16,499 bases of DNA from Hadesarchaea archaeon (GCA_029880065.1 JAOUPD010000015.1:1-16499), one strand, 5' to 3'; counted from the stretch's first letter, positions 1 to 5,196 are shown. Numbers and translations: made by a program. The notes: a model not told the origin generated them from the sequence alone.

Positions 1-863
1 CCTTCACCACTTGCCGGCCCAGTAGGATTGTTTTGCGGGCTGCGGGAAAAATAGCCATATTCGTACCAGTCGTAAACCCATTCAAATACATTGCCAGCCG
101 TATCATAAAGGCCGTAACCGTTCGGTTGGAAAGAACCGACGGGAGATGTATTATCATAGCCGTCATAAACCTCAGGCGGGTATTGATGATCCAAGCGGTG
201 CTCACCATAAAAATTTTGATATTTTCCTGCATTATCTAAAAAGTCAGACCAAAACCAATTTGTGTTTGACCCCCCTCTTGCGGCTTTTTCCCATTCGGCT
301 TCGGTTGGGAGTCTTTTACCAACCCATTCCGCGTAAGCATTTGCGTCATTCCAACTTACATGGACCACCGGGTGCTCCATCAAGTTCTCGATGCTGGATT
401 CCGGACCTTCCGGTGTACGCCAAGCTGCCCCTTCTACCCATTTCCAACCTATATCTGTTACTCCGATAGGCTCATCAGCTTGGCTTGCCGGAACCATAAC
501 CGAACTCCCGCCATTTCTCTCTGCATCGGTCTCATATTTTGTGGCCGTTACAAACTCCATGAACTGACGGTTTGTTACTTCATATTTGTCGATGTAAAAT
601 GCATCTAGGTAAACTTGGTGAACAGGCAGTTCATCGTTAAACATTTTCGGAGCAGCCATGGGCGACCAGCCTTCTCTGTTCTCACGCCCCATCAAAAAAG
701 TACCTGCCGGGATCAAAACCATGTTTTCGGTGGAGGCTTCTTTTGGCGAATGTTCTGCCTGCAGCATAGGAATTATCCAGCCGTAAGAAACAACTATTAG
801 ACTTATGCATATTATCGCGAAAAACAAAAGTAATTTTTGATGGCTTGATGCCTTTTCTTTCAT
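1..863 (-). CDS. SUMF1/formylglycine-generating-enzyme-like membrane-anchored protein (3' end outside window)
   Basis: An open frame of 287 codons runs from ATG at 863 to the left edge without a stop, so the C-terminus is missing. An AAGGAGAG ribosome-binding site lies just upstream of the ATG. Residues 10-33 form one hydrophobic segment (LLLFFAIICISLIVV and following), suggesting a signal anchor with the rest outside the cell. From residue 48 the FGE-sulfatase fold is plain: MVLIPAGTFLMG, FYIDKYEVTNRQF, HPVVHVSWNDANAYAEW, KRLPTEAEWEKAARGG and GLYDTAGNVFEWVYDWY. True FGE oxidises a sulfatase cysteine to formylglycine using a C-terminal cysteine pair that would lie beyond the window, so enzyme activity cannot be judged. 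Many relatives are non-catalytic or act on other substrates. The gene looks more AT-rich than the ribosomal genes and sits where euryarchaea usually keep the eL18-uL13-uS9 genes, so a rearrangement or acquired gene is possible. Confidence 0.9.
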   Translation of the reverse strand, partial: MKEKASSHQKLLLFFAIICISLIVVSYGWIIPMLQAEHSPKEASTENMVLIPAGTFLMGRENREGWSPMAAPKMFNDELPVHQVYLDAFYIDKYEVTNRQFMEFVTATKYETDAERNGGSSVMVPASQADEPIGVTDIGWKWVEGAAWRTPEGPESSIENLMEHPVVHVSWNDANAYAEWVGKRLPTEAEWEKAARGGSNTNWFWSDFLDNAGKYQNFYGEHRLDHQYPPEVYDGYDNTSPVGSFQPNGYGLYDTAGNVFEWVYDWYEYGYFSRSPQNNPTGPASGE

Positions 864-1013
864 TTATCTCACTCTCCTTTTTATTATGAGAATAATTTAG
901 GTGCCTGATAATTAACATTGTACTGCAGTAAAAATCCTTCTTTTCTTCTAGGCAATTCCTCGGGAGACGTTAAATTTCAAAGTAAAAAGGCAGACAAGTT
1001 AACGGCATCAAAA
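864..1013. other. intergenic region between tRNA-Leu and the SUMF1-like gene
   Basis: No gene is seen here. On the minus strand the stretch holds two oligo-T runs (984-988 and 930-934), a 10-bp palindrome TACTGCAGTA at 921-930, and AT-rich DNA (TAAATTATTC around 893-902) that could be the promoter of the SUMF1-like gene. The strong ribosome-binding site of that gene is at about 870-880. The promoter assignment is weak. Confidence 0.5.
984..988 (-). terminator. oligo-T run, possible terminator after tRNA-Leu
   Basis: On the minus strand TTTTT lies 26 bases past the encoded CCA of tRNA-Leu. Archaeal RNA polymerase commonly terminates at such runs without a hairpin, and this is the first suitable site at the end of the uS13-Rpo3-tRNA-Leu unit. 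No stem is evident. Confidence 0.3.
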
Positions 1014-1120
1014 TGGTGCGGGGGACGGGATTTGAACCCGCGAACCCCTACGGGACCAGCCCCTCAAGCTGGCACCTTTAGTCGGTCGTTAGACCTTTGA
1101 CCTGACTCGGCCACCCCCGC
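1014..1120 (-). tRNA. tRNA-Leu(GAG) with a 19-base insertion in the D arm
   Basis: The acceptor stem GCGGGGG/CCCCCGC, discriminator A and encoded CCA (1014-1016) are all present. The anticodon stem CCAGC/GCTGG encloses the loop TTGAGGG, giving anticodon GAG (leucine, codon CUC). A long variable arm and the T arm CGGG-TTCAAAT-CCCG fit the leucine family. Without CCA the gene is 104 bases. About 85 is expected, and the excess is 19 bases between the D loop and the anticodon stem (about 1077-1095), bounded by two copies of AAAGGT. Removing either copy with the spacer restores a normal D arm, GCC pairing with GGT. The insertion may be a noncanonical archaeal intron, but I could not draw a convincing bulge-helix-bulge. 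The gene lies 38 bases after rpoD on the same strand. A leucine tRNA before the eL18-uL13-uS9 operon is known in haloarchaea, so the position looks ancestral. Confidence 0.93.
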
Positions 1121-1158
1121 GCCAAGCAAAATTATGTGCTGTGGAGGTTTTAATCTTC

Positions 1159-1947
1159 TTAAAGTTTCTTCACTTGCTTCGAAAATTCATTGAGCTTGTC
1201 CTCAAGGACCCCCATTGCCTTAAGGATGATCTGTTCGGGGGGCATGCCTCCGGCCGACTCGATGTGGAAGATGAACTTCGTAGGGTCGCTTCCTATTCGG
1301 ATTGCCTTGGGCGGGCAGACTTCGGCGCAGGCTTTGCATATAGTGCATAGCATTATATCGCTAATTTTCGGTTTTTTCCCGGCGAGCTCGATGATTTTCA
1401 CCGGGCAGGCATTGACACAGGCACCGCAACTGTCGCACGCTTTTTCGTCAAGTTCGAACACTGGCATGTACTTGTACGCGACCACTCCAGATTGCCATTT
1501 CGCGTGCTCCTTGCCAAATCCCAAGCGCGCGATGGCGGTCAGCTCGAGGTGCTGCCCCTTTTCGAGCTTGATAATCGGAACCGAGCCGCTCACCGGCACG
1601 ACCTCTTCATCGGTCGACTTCAGATCGCCACTAAGTGCTGTCACGGGGCCCTCGCGCTTAAGCGTCAGGGACACGCTGCACTTCGGGCAGCGCCCTTCCC
1701 GACAGCCGCACTCACCGGGCAGGTTGTAGCCTTTAAGGAGCGTGCGAAGTGGCACTAACGCGAGTCGGTGCGCGAGAACCTCGTCGTACATCGCCGAATC
1801 ATTGACTTTGAACTCGACTTCATCGATCGCCATCACTGGTACTTCGCGCAGCGCGGTCCGACGGAGGGCGTTCGCGAAGGCTGGGTTAGCTCCAGAAAGC
1901 ACGAACTCCATCTCGTCACCTTCTAGCTTCCGGATTTTGATTTCCAT
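1159..1947 (-). CDS. rpoD: DNA-directed RNA polymerase subunit Rpo3 (RpoD) with two 4Fe-4S motifs
   Basis: Subunit D of archaeal RNA polymerase is homologous to bacterial alpha and eukaryotic Rpb3, and forms the assembly platform with subunit L. The start at 1947 follows GAGGTGA and gives the family N-terminus MEIKIRKLEGDEMEFVLSG. An upstream in-frame start at 2037 would lie inside rps11 and adds non-family sequence. The protein is 262 residues. The alpha-like dimerisation region includes NPAFANALRRTALREVP. Cysteines 80, 82, 87 and 90 form a CxCx4CxxC patch. Two complete ferredoxin motifs follow: cysteines 171, 174, 177, 181 and 201, 204, 207, 211. Some archaeal Rpo3 proteins bind one or two 4Fe-4S clusters in this inserted domain and others have lost them; here all eight ligands are kept. 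The gene starts 10 bases after rps11 ends, so it is part of the uS13-uS4-uS11-Rpo3 operon. Confidence 0.97.
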   Translation of the reverse strand: MEIKIRKLEGDEMEFVLSGANPAFANALRRTALREVPVMAIDEVEFKVNDSAMYDEVLAHRLALVPLRTLLKGYNLPGECGCREGRCPKCSVSLTLKREGPVTALSGDLKSTDEEVVPVSGSVPIIKLEKGQHLELTAIARLGFGKEHAKWQSGVVAYKYMPVFELDEKACDSCGACVNACPVKIIELAGKKPKISDIMLCTICKACAEVCPPKAIRIGSDPTKFIFHIESAGGMPPEQIILKAMGVLEDKLNEFSKQVKKL

Positions 1948-1957
1948 TTTTTTCACC

Positions 1958-2347
1958 TCATACTCGGCGGCCTCTTCTCCCCCCCGGTCGTCGACATCCA
2001 TCGTGTGGAGTCGGCGTGGTATCCTCAATTCTCCCAATCCTTAAACCCGCGCGCGCTAGTGCTCGAATTGCCGCCTGCGCCCCGGGGCCAGGGCTCCTCG
2101 AACCGCCCCCGCCCGGAGCACGCACTTTGATGTGAATGCCCGTGAAGCCCTTCTCCATCGCCTCCTCAGCCGCGCGCATCGCAGCCTGCATCGCCGCGTA
2201 GGGTGAGGACTCCTCTCGATCGGCCTTGACCACCATGCCTCCCGACCAGCGGGCCACAGTCTCGGCCCCGGTGAGATCGGTGATGTGGATGATAGTGTTG
2301 TTGAACGATGAGTAAATATGAGCGACTCCCCACTTCCCGTCTGTCAT
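1958..2347 (-). CDS. rps11: small ribosomal subunit protein uS11
   Basis: uS11 sits on the 30S platform and helps bind 16S rRNA near the mRNA exit. The 129-residue product has the family signatures WGVAHIYSSFNNTIIHITD near the N-terminus, the glycine-rich RAPGGGGSRSPGPGAQAAIRAL region and the hallmark C-terminus DTTPTPHDGCRRPGGRRGRRV-like end. The ATG at 2347 overlaps the last four bases of rps4 (ATGA) and is preceded by GGAGG, so coupled translation is likely. Length is normal for archaea. Confidence 0.98.
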   Translation of the reverse strand: MTDGKWGVAHIYSSFNNTIIHITDLTGAETVARWSGGMVVKADREESSPYAAMQAAMRAAEEAMEKGFTGIHIKVRAPGGGGSRSPGPGAQAAIRALARAGLRIGRIEDTTPTPHDGCRRPGGRRGRRV

Positions 2348-2934
2348 GCTGTTTCCTCCTTAGGTTGCGCTTCGGCCCCACCCTCAGCCTCCTCGGGTCG
2401 GGTTTCCACCTTCTCCTCAATAATGGTTTCGGCCGCTGGGGCTTCGGGTTGTGGTTGAACCTTAAAAGACGAACCCGCCACATACCCTATCATATTCTCA
2501 TCCTTGAGAGGTACCAAGTAGCTCGGCACGCTGACTTGTTTGCCTGCGATAGCTATATGGCCATGAAGCACAAGCTGTCGGGCCTGCTGCGGCGTCCGAG
2601 CCAGACCTTTGCGATGGATGAGCGTTTGGAGGCGGCGCTCGAGCAGGTTCTCGATGTTCAAGCCGAGTACGTCATCCAACGTCGCACCCTCGCCCACGAG
2701 CCCAAGGCGACGGAGACGCGCCAGAAGCTGTTTGGTCTCGAGTTCCGCTTGAGTGCCCGAGGCGGCGAGCAGGTGACGAGCTTGCCGCCTGAAGTTTCGA
2801 AGTAGGGTCTGGATCCGCCATATCTCCTCCTTTCGACGGAGCCCGTATTGGCGGAGGAGTTTGTCCTCGGCGTCCGACCGCTCTTTTTCCCAAGGGTGTA
2901 GGGGCCTGCGATATTTCTTTCGCTGGCGCTTCAT
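2344..2934 (-). CDS. rps4: small ribosomal subunit protein uS4 with acidic C-terminal tail
   Basis: uS4 nucleates assembly of the 30S 5' domain. The 196-residue protein has the archaeal N-terminus (RKKYRRPLHPWEKERSD), a helical region and an S4 RNA-binding domain at about residues 99-150 (LERRLQTLIHRKGLARTPQQAR, then HGHIAIAGKQVSVPSYLV). Residues 161-196 form a low-complexity tail rich in Glu, Ala and Pro (PEEAEGGAEAQPKEE), which many archaeal uS4 proteins lack or have shorter. The start overlaps rps13 by four bases (ATGA). The tail is probably disordered and exposed, and I infer no function for it. Confidence 0.97.
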   Translation of the reverse strand: MKRQRKKYRRPLHPWEKERSDAEDKLLRQYGLRRKEEIWRIQTLLRNFRRQARHLLAASGTQAELETKQLLARLRRLGLVGEGATLDDVLGLNIENLLERRLQTLIHRKGLARTPQQARQLVLHGHIAIAGKQVSVPSYLVPLKDENMIGYVAGSSFKVQPQPEAPAAETIIEEKVETRPEEAEGGAEAQPKEETA

Positions 2935-3494
2935 TCTTTCTTCTCTCCTTCTTTCTTCTCCCCTTCTTTCTTCTCCTCTTCTTTCGTTACCCCTTCTTTC
3001 TTCTCCCGCCTACCCTTCCCGACTTTCGCGGCTTCTTCGCGTATGCGAATTTCCTTGCGCTTCACCCCCACGACTAGACCCTTGCGGCCAGTGGTGCGCG
3101 TTCGCTGCCCTCGTACGGACAGACCAAGCTCATGTCTAATGCCTCGACGACTTCGAACTCTACGCTCGCGCCCGATGTCAGTGCGCACCACCATCGCCAA
3201 ATCCGCGCCCAAGATATGAAGGTCCTTGCCAGTATCGTAATCCTTTCTCCGGTTGAACATCCAGCTCGGGATCCCGTGCTCGGCCGGGTTTTTTAAGACT
3301 TGCTCGAGGCGTTCCACCTGCTCTTTGTTCAAGTTGCCAAGCTTCGTGAATGGGTCGATATCTGCGACATAAGCAACAGCTCGGGCAGAGTTCGAACTCA
3401 CGCCCTTCAGGTCAGCTAGCGCTAGCTGGACCTGCTTCCCGCCAGTCAGGTCCTTCCCCGCGAGCCGCACGATATGCTTGAATTCTTCTGGCAT
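2931..3494 (-). CDS. rps13: small ribosomal subunit protein uS13 with lysine/glutamate repeat tail
   Basis: uS13 lies in the 30S head and contacts P-site tRNA and the 50S subunit. Core features are FKHIVRLAGKDLTG at the N-terminus, the helix-two-turn-helix region, and RSRRGIRHELGLSVRGQRTRTTGR, the rRNA-binding signature. The ATG at 3494 gives 187 residues and a family-like MPEEFKHIV start; an in-frame TTG at 3506 is the alternative. After about residue 150 the protein becomes a Lys/Glu tail ending in tandem GEKKE units. This is the first gene after the tRNA-Ser relic element. Its upstream space is only about 50 bases to the left attachment repeat, so its promoter must be there or transcription must cross the relic. 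Confidence 0.97.
   Translation of the reverse strand: MPEEFKHIVRLAGKDLTGGKQVQLALADLKGVSSNSARAVAYVADIDPFTKLGNLNKEQVERLEQVLKNPAEHGIPSWMFNRRKDYDTGKDLHILGADLAMVVRTDIGRERRVRSRRGIRHELGLSVRGQRTRTTGRKGLVVGVKRKEIRIREEAAKVGKGRREKKEGVTKEEEKKEGEKKEGEKKE
2934..3007. repeat. polypyrimidine/polypurine tandem repeat coding the uS13 tail
   Basis: The + strand is pure pyrimidine from 2934 to 2985 and again from 2990 to 3007, interrupted only by GTTA. It is built from a roughly 15-base unit that encodes GEKKE on the minus strand. Such tracts slip during replication, so tail length may vary between strains. Confidence 0.85.
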
Positions 3495-3544
3495 TCGAAT
3501 CGCCAACTAGGTCTTTCTTAAATTCGTTGAGGGGCTTATTAAGA

Positions 3545-3614
3545 CGTTCGAAAGGTGGCGCCGGGGAGGGGATTCGAACCCCTGCGGCCCAAAGGACCAC
3601 AGGTTCTCCAAACC
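3545..3614. repeat. left attachment repeat: 3' fragment of tRNA-Ser
   Basis: This 70-bp stretch matches 5074-5143 at 68 of 70 positions with no gaps (constant offset 1529). It contains, on the minus strand, the tRNA-Ser sequence from the anticodon stem through the T arm, acceptor 3' strand and CCA, plus 11 bases of flank. The 5' half of the tRNA is missing, so it is not a working gene. The only differences, at 3595 and 3596, fall in the variable arm. It is the scar expected next to the original chromosome (uS13 side) when an element integrates at a tRNA 3' half. Confidence 0.9.
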
Positions 3615-4451
3615 CACCTATCGCCCTTAGATGTGGACGGGTTGCTCGCCTCCTTTAAACAGTTCTGCGAAGTTGACCTACAATTACGTGAGAATACGGT
3701 TAAGGGGCACGCGCAGAAAATTAGGCGCTTCTTTAAATCAGTTAAGAAAGGCCCCGGCGAGATCACGGATGTCGACATCCGAAACTATCTCGCAGGGTTT
3801 AAGGAGAAGCGCGAGCGAACGCGGGCAAACCTGATAATCGCGTTGCGCCGGTTCTTCCGAGATTTCATGCGCATGAGCGAGGTCGTGGAAAGTTTTAGGC
3901 TGCCCCACACGCCGTTCAAACCCAAGACAATCCCCACGAGAGAGGACGTCCAAAAATTCTATGCCGCGCTCAAGTCGCCCAGAGAAAGAGCGATTTTCTT
4001 GATGTATGCCACAACCGGGTTGCGAAAGCATGAGTTAATTTCCCTTGCGCTAAAGGAAATCGACCTTGAAAGGCGCACGGTCTTGCCGAAGGGCGATGGC
4101 AGCCGGACCAAACGAACATGGGCGACATTTTTCAACGAAGAGTCCGAGCAAGCACTGCGCGAATACCTCAACGGACGCGAGAGATTAACGCCGGATTCCA
4201 AACTGTTCTCGGAGAAGGCGGTCCGGAAGACGTTCAAGAAAGGAAAGGAGCGAACAGGAGTTCACATCACACCCCAAATCTTGAGGGATTGGTTCTGCTC
4301 CGAGATGGACTAGTTGGGAGTTGCCGACCGATACGTGGATGCTTTCTGCGGAAGGGTTCCGAGGAGCGTGCTGGCAAGGCACTACACAGACTTCAGCCCG
4401 GAGCGGTTGAAGCGAATCTACGATAAGGCGGGGTTGAAGGTTCTCGTGTAA
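3555..4451 (+). pseudogene. int: tyrosine integrase (intC part) interrupted by in-frame TAG at 4311-4313
   Basis: The frame opens with GTG inside the left attachment repeat, so the first 20 codons (APGRGFEPLRPKGP and so on) are tRNA sequence read as protein. Residues about 25-110 resemble a SAM-like core-binding domain, and residues 125 onward the catalytic domain. Arg157 in TGLRKHE is the first catalytic arginine, Lys179 fits the beta-hairpin lysine, and Arg244 in QILRDWF is the second arginine. A TAG at codon 253 stops the frame. The same frame then continues with clear integrase sequence (RYVDAFCGR, SVLARHYTDFSPERL) including catalytic Tyr277, ending with TAA at 4449-4451. Terminated at TAG, the product would lack the nucleophile and be inactive. 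The gene runs opposite to the ribosomal operon. A whole, unsplit integrase would need the missing N-terminal part, possibly at 4895-5073. Confidence 0.88.
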
Positions 4452-4498
4452 AGATGCGCGAAAATCGACGAGGTTGTTGAAGCCAAGGTGATGAACTT

Positions 4499-4603
4499 AT
4501 GGTAAAGTCTTTTATCTTCTCAGAACATGTTCCAATGGTGAAATCTATGATGCGAAAGAAGAAAAAGCCGAAGAAGAAACCGGGGAAGAAAAAGTCTCGC
4601 TAA
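4499..4603 (+). CDS. 34-residue lysine-rich small ORF (hypothetical)
   Basis: ATG at 4499 is preceded by AAGGTGAT, a plausible ribosome-binding site. The frame encodes a short neutral N-terminus (MVKSFIFSEHVPMVKS) followed by an almost purely basic stretch, RKKKKPKKKPGKKKSR, ending at TAA 4601-4603. An internal ATG at 4535 would give only the basic 22 residues. I recognise no family. The composition suggests nucleic-acid binding if it is made at all, but within a decayed element it may be chance or a remnant. It shares a frame with the second integrase remnant that follows its stop. Confidence 0.35.
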   Translation: MVKSFIFSEHVPMVKSMMRKKKKPKKKPGKKKSR

Positions 4604-4732
4604 TCTGCTTGGTTTTTGGCGCGTTTTTGCCGTCAAATTCCGAGGTCAATCTTAGCACGGCACTACACGGATTTCAGCCCCGAACGACTAAAGCGCATAT
4701 ACGACAACGCGAACCTGCGGGTGCTTTCGTAA
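4604..4732 (+). pseudogene. C-terminal remnant of a second, related tyrosine integrase
   Basis: From about 4622 the frame reads RFCRQIPRSILARHYTDF and then SPERLKRIYDNANLRVLS before TAA at 4730-4732. It closely parallels the end of the upstream integrase (AFCGRVPRSVLARHYTDF, SPERLKRIYDKAGLKVLV) but with many synonymous DNA differences. It is therefore a diverged homologue rather than a recent duplication. It keeps the catalytic tyrosine region only; the rest of the gene is absent. It suggests a second element once used this site, or that the relic arose from recombination between related elements. Confidence 0.8.
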
Positions 4733-4775
4733 TCGGACATTCTAAATGAATTTTCCAACTTGAAGTGCTATTGAT

Positions 4776-4937
4776 CTATAGGCTTTCAACAGAATCTATT
4801 CCCGCACTTGTGATTTGTGCAAAAGCCCAAGGAACGCCTCTGATTGATTTGGTCAGTTCAACATATCCCTTTTCTTTTAGATAGAGCATGTTGAAATCCA
4901 ATATTTTGTCATCTTCTATACCAACTTTGGACTTTAC
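4776..4937 (-). pseudogene. winged-helix-like regulator fragment
   Basis: An open frame of 53 codons ends at TAG 4776-4778. The sequence DDKILDFNMLYLKEKGYVEL followed by TKSIRGVPWAFAQITSAGID resembles the second half of small archaeal winged-helix proteins: a recognition helix, a YVEL beta strand, a wing, then an ITSAGIDxVE helix. There is no good start (GTA follows the upstream stop), so the N-terminal helices appear to be missing. It reads toward the integrase remnants. The twin palindromes at 4998-5034 lie 60 bases upstream and could be its former operator. The family call rests on pattern only. Confidence 0.45.
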
Positions 4938-5083
4938 TTAAGTTTCAACGCGATGACCTGCCCGCTCTCAGGCGCACCGATTGGGTGGCGCGGTGGATTA
5001 CGGAAAACTGTAATGATATTACGGAATTCCGTAACGTGGGTGAAAACGGAAATTCTCTCAATAACGCCCCTTCCGTTCGAAAG
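4895..5083 (+). pseudogene. candidate N-terminal integrase segment (intN) entering the right attachment repeat
   Basis: After a TGA at 4892-4894 one frame stays open through LPALRRTDWVARWITEN and EFRNVGENGNSLNNAPSVRK, then enters the right repeat as VAPGRGFEPLRPK, exactly the frame in which the integrase leaves the left repeat. Circularising the element at the repeats would join the two into one frame. That is the arrangement of SSV-type archaeal integrases, whose gene is split on integration. No ATG or GTG start is visible, and other frames are also open here, so chance is possible. The palindromes at 4998-5034 lie inside it, which argues for regulatory DNA instead. Confidence 0.35.
4998..5034. 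promoter_or_regulatory. paired palindromic sites 21 bp apart
   Basis: TTACGGAATTCCGTAA at 5019-5034 is a perfect 16-bp palindrome. TTACGGAAAACTGTAA at 4998-5013 is an imperfect copy with the same TTAC...GTAA ends. Their starts are 21 bp apart, two turns of DNA, so bound dimers would lie on the same face. They sit 40-76 bp from the right attachment repeat and 60 bp upstream of the winged-helix fragment. They could be a repressor operator or integrase arm/accessory sites. Confidence 0.55.
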
Positions 5084-5143
5084 GTGGCGCCGGGGAGGGG
5101 ATTCGAACCCCTGCGGCCCAAAGAGCCACAGGTTCTCCAAACC
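5074..5143. repeat. right attachment repeat within intact tRNA-Ser
   Basis: This is the second copy of the 70-bp repeat (left copy 3545-3614, 68/70 identical). Here it is joined to a complete tRNA 5' half, so the 3' half of the working tRNA was presumably supplied by the element. The repeat ends within the 5' strand of the anticodon stem, suggesting strand exchange in or near the anticodon-to-T-arm region. Confidence 0.88.
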
Positions 5144-5172
5144 TGCGCCTTACCTGGCTAGGCTACCCCGGC
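5085..5172 (-). tRNA. tRNA-Ser(GGA)
   Basis: The acceptor stem GCCGGGG pairs with CCCCGGC, with discriminator G and encoded CCA (5085-5087). The D stem is GCC/GGC. The anticodon stem CAGGT/ACCTG holds the loop TTGGAGA, giving anticodon GGA (serine, UCC/UCU). The long variable arm GGCTC-TTT-GGGCC is a class II feature, and the T arm is AGGGG-TTCGAAT-CCCCT. No intron is needed. A serine tRNA between cbf5 and rps13 is, as I recall, seen in other euryarchaea, so the gene is probably in its ancestral place. Its 3' half overlaps the element's right attachment repeat. Confidence 0.96.
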
Positions 5173-5196
5173 TGTCAATCTATCTATAATCTCGGC

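Noticed and set aside
1074..1098. Classical bulge-helix-bulge intron in tRNA-Leu
   Set aside because: I tested the seven boundary positions allowed by the AAAGGT repeat; none gives a four-base-pair central helix between three-base bulges. The insertion is reported without calling it an intron.
1190..1729. Long + strand ORF opposite rpoD
   Set aside because: It is antisense to a clearly conserved gene and has no recognisable domain.
2934..3007. CRISPR-like or satellite array
   Set aside because: The repeats are contiguous 15-base coding units without spacers and encode the uS13 tail.
2861..3139. + strand ORF with a Leu/Ser repeat
   Set aside because: It is the antisense of the uS13 Lys/Glu repeat, with no ribosome-binding site or independent support.
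4311..4313. Pyrrolysine insertion in the integrase
   Set aside because: TAG is the ordinary stop of several essential genes here (secY, rps5, rpl30, rpl18, rpl24), and the surrounding element is decayed. A nonsense mutation is simpler, though not excluded.
4616..4634. Hairpin terminator around GGCGCGTTTTTGCC
   Set aside because: The stem is only three pairs, and the stretch is better explained as coding sequence of the second integrase remnant.
4953..5189. 78-codon + strand ORF across tRNA-Ser, and a similar one across tRNA-Leu at 918-1100
   Set aside because: Their most protein-like parts (GGDSNPCGP, GGRDLNPRTP) are tRNA T-arm and acceptor sequence read as protein, a common artefact.
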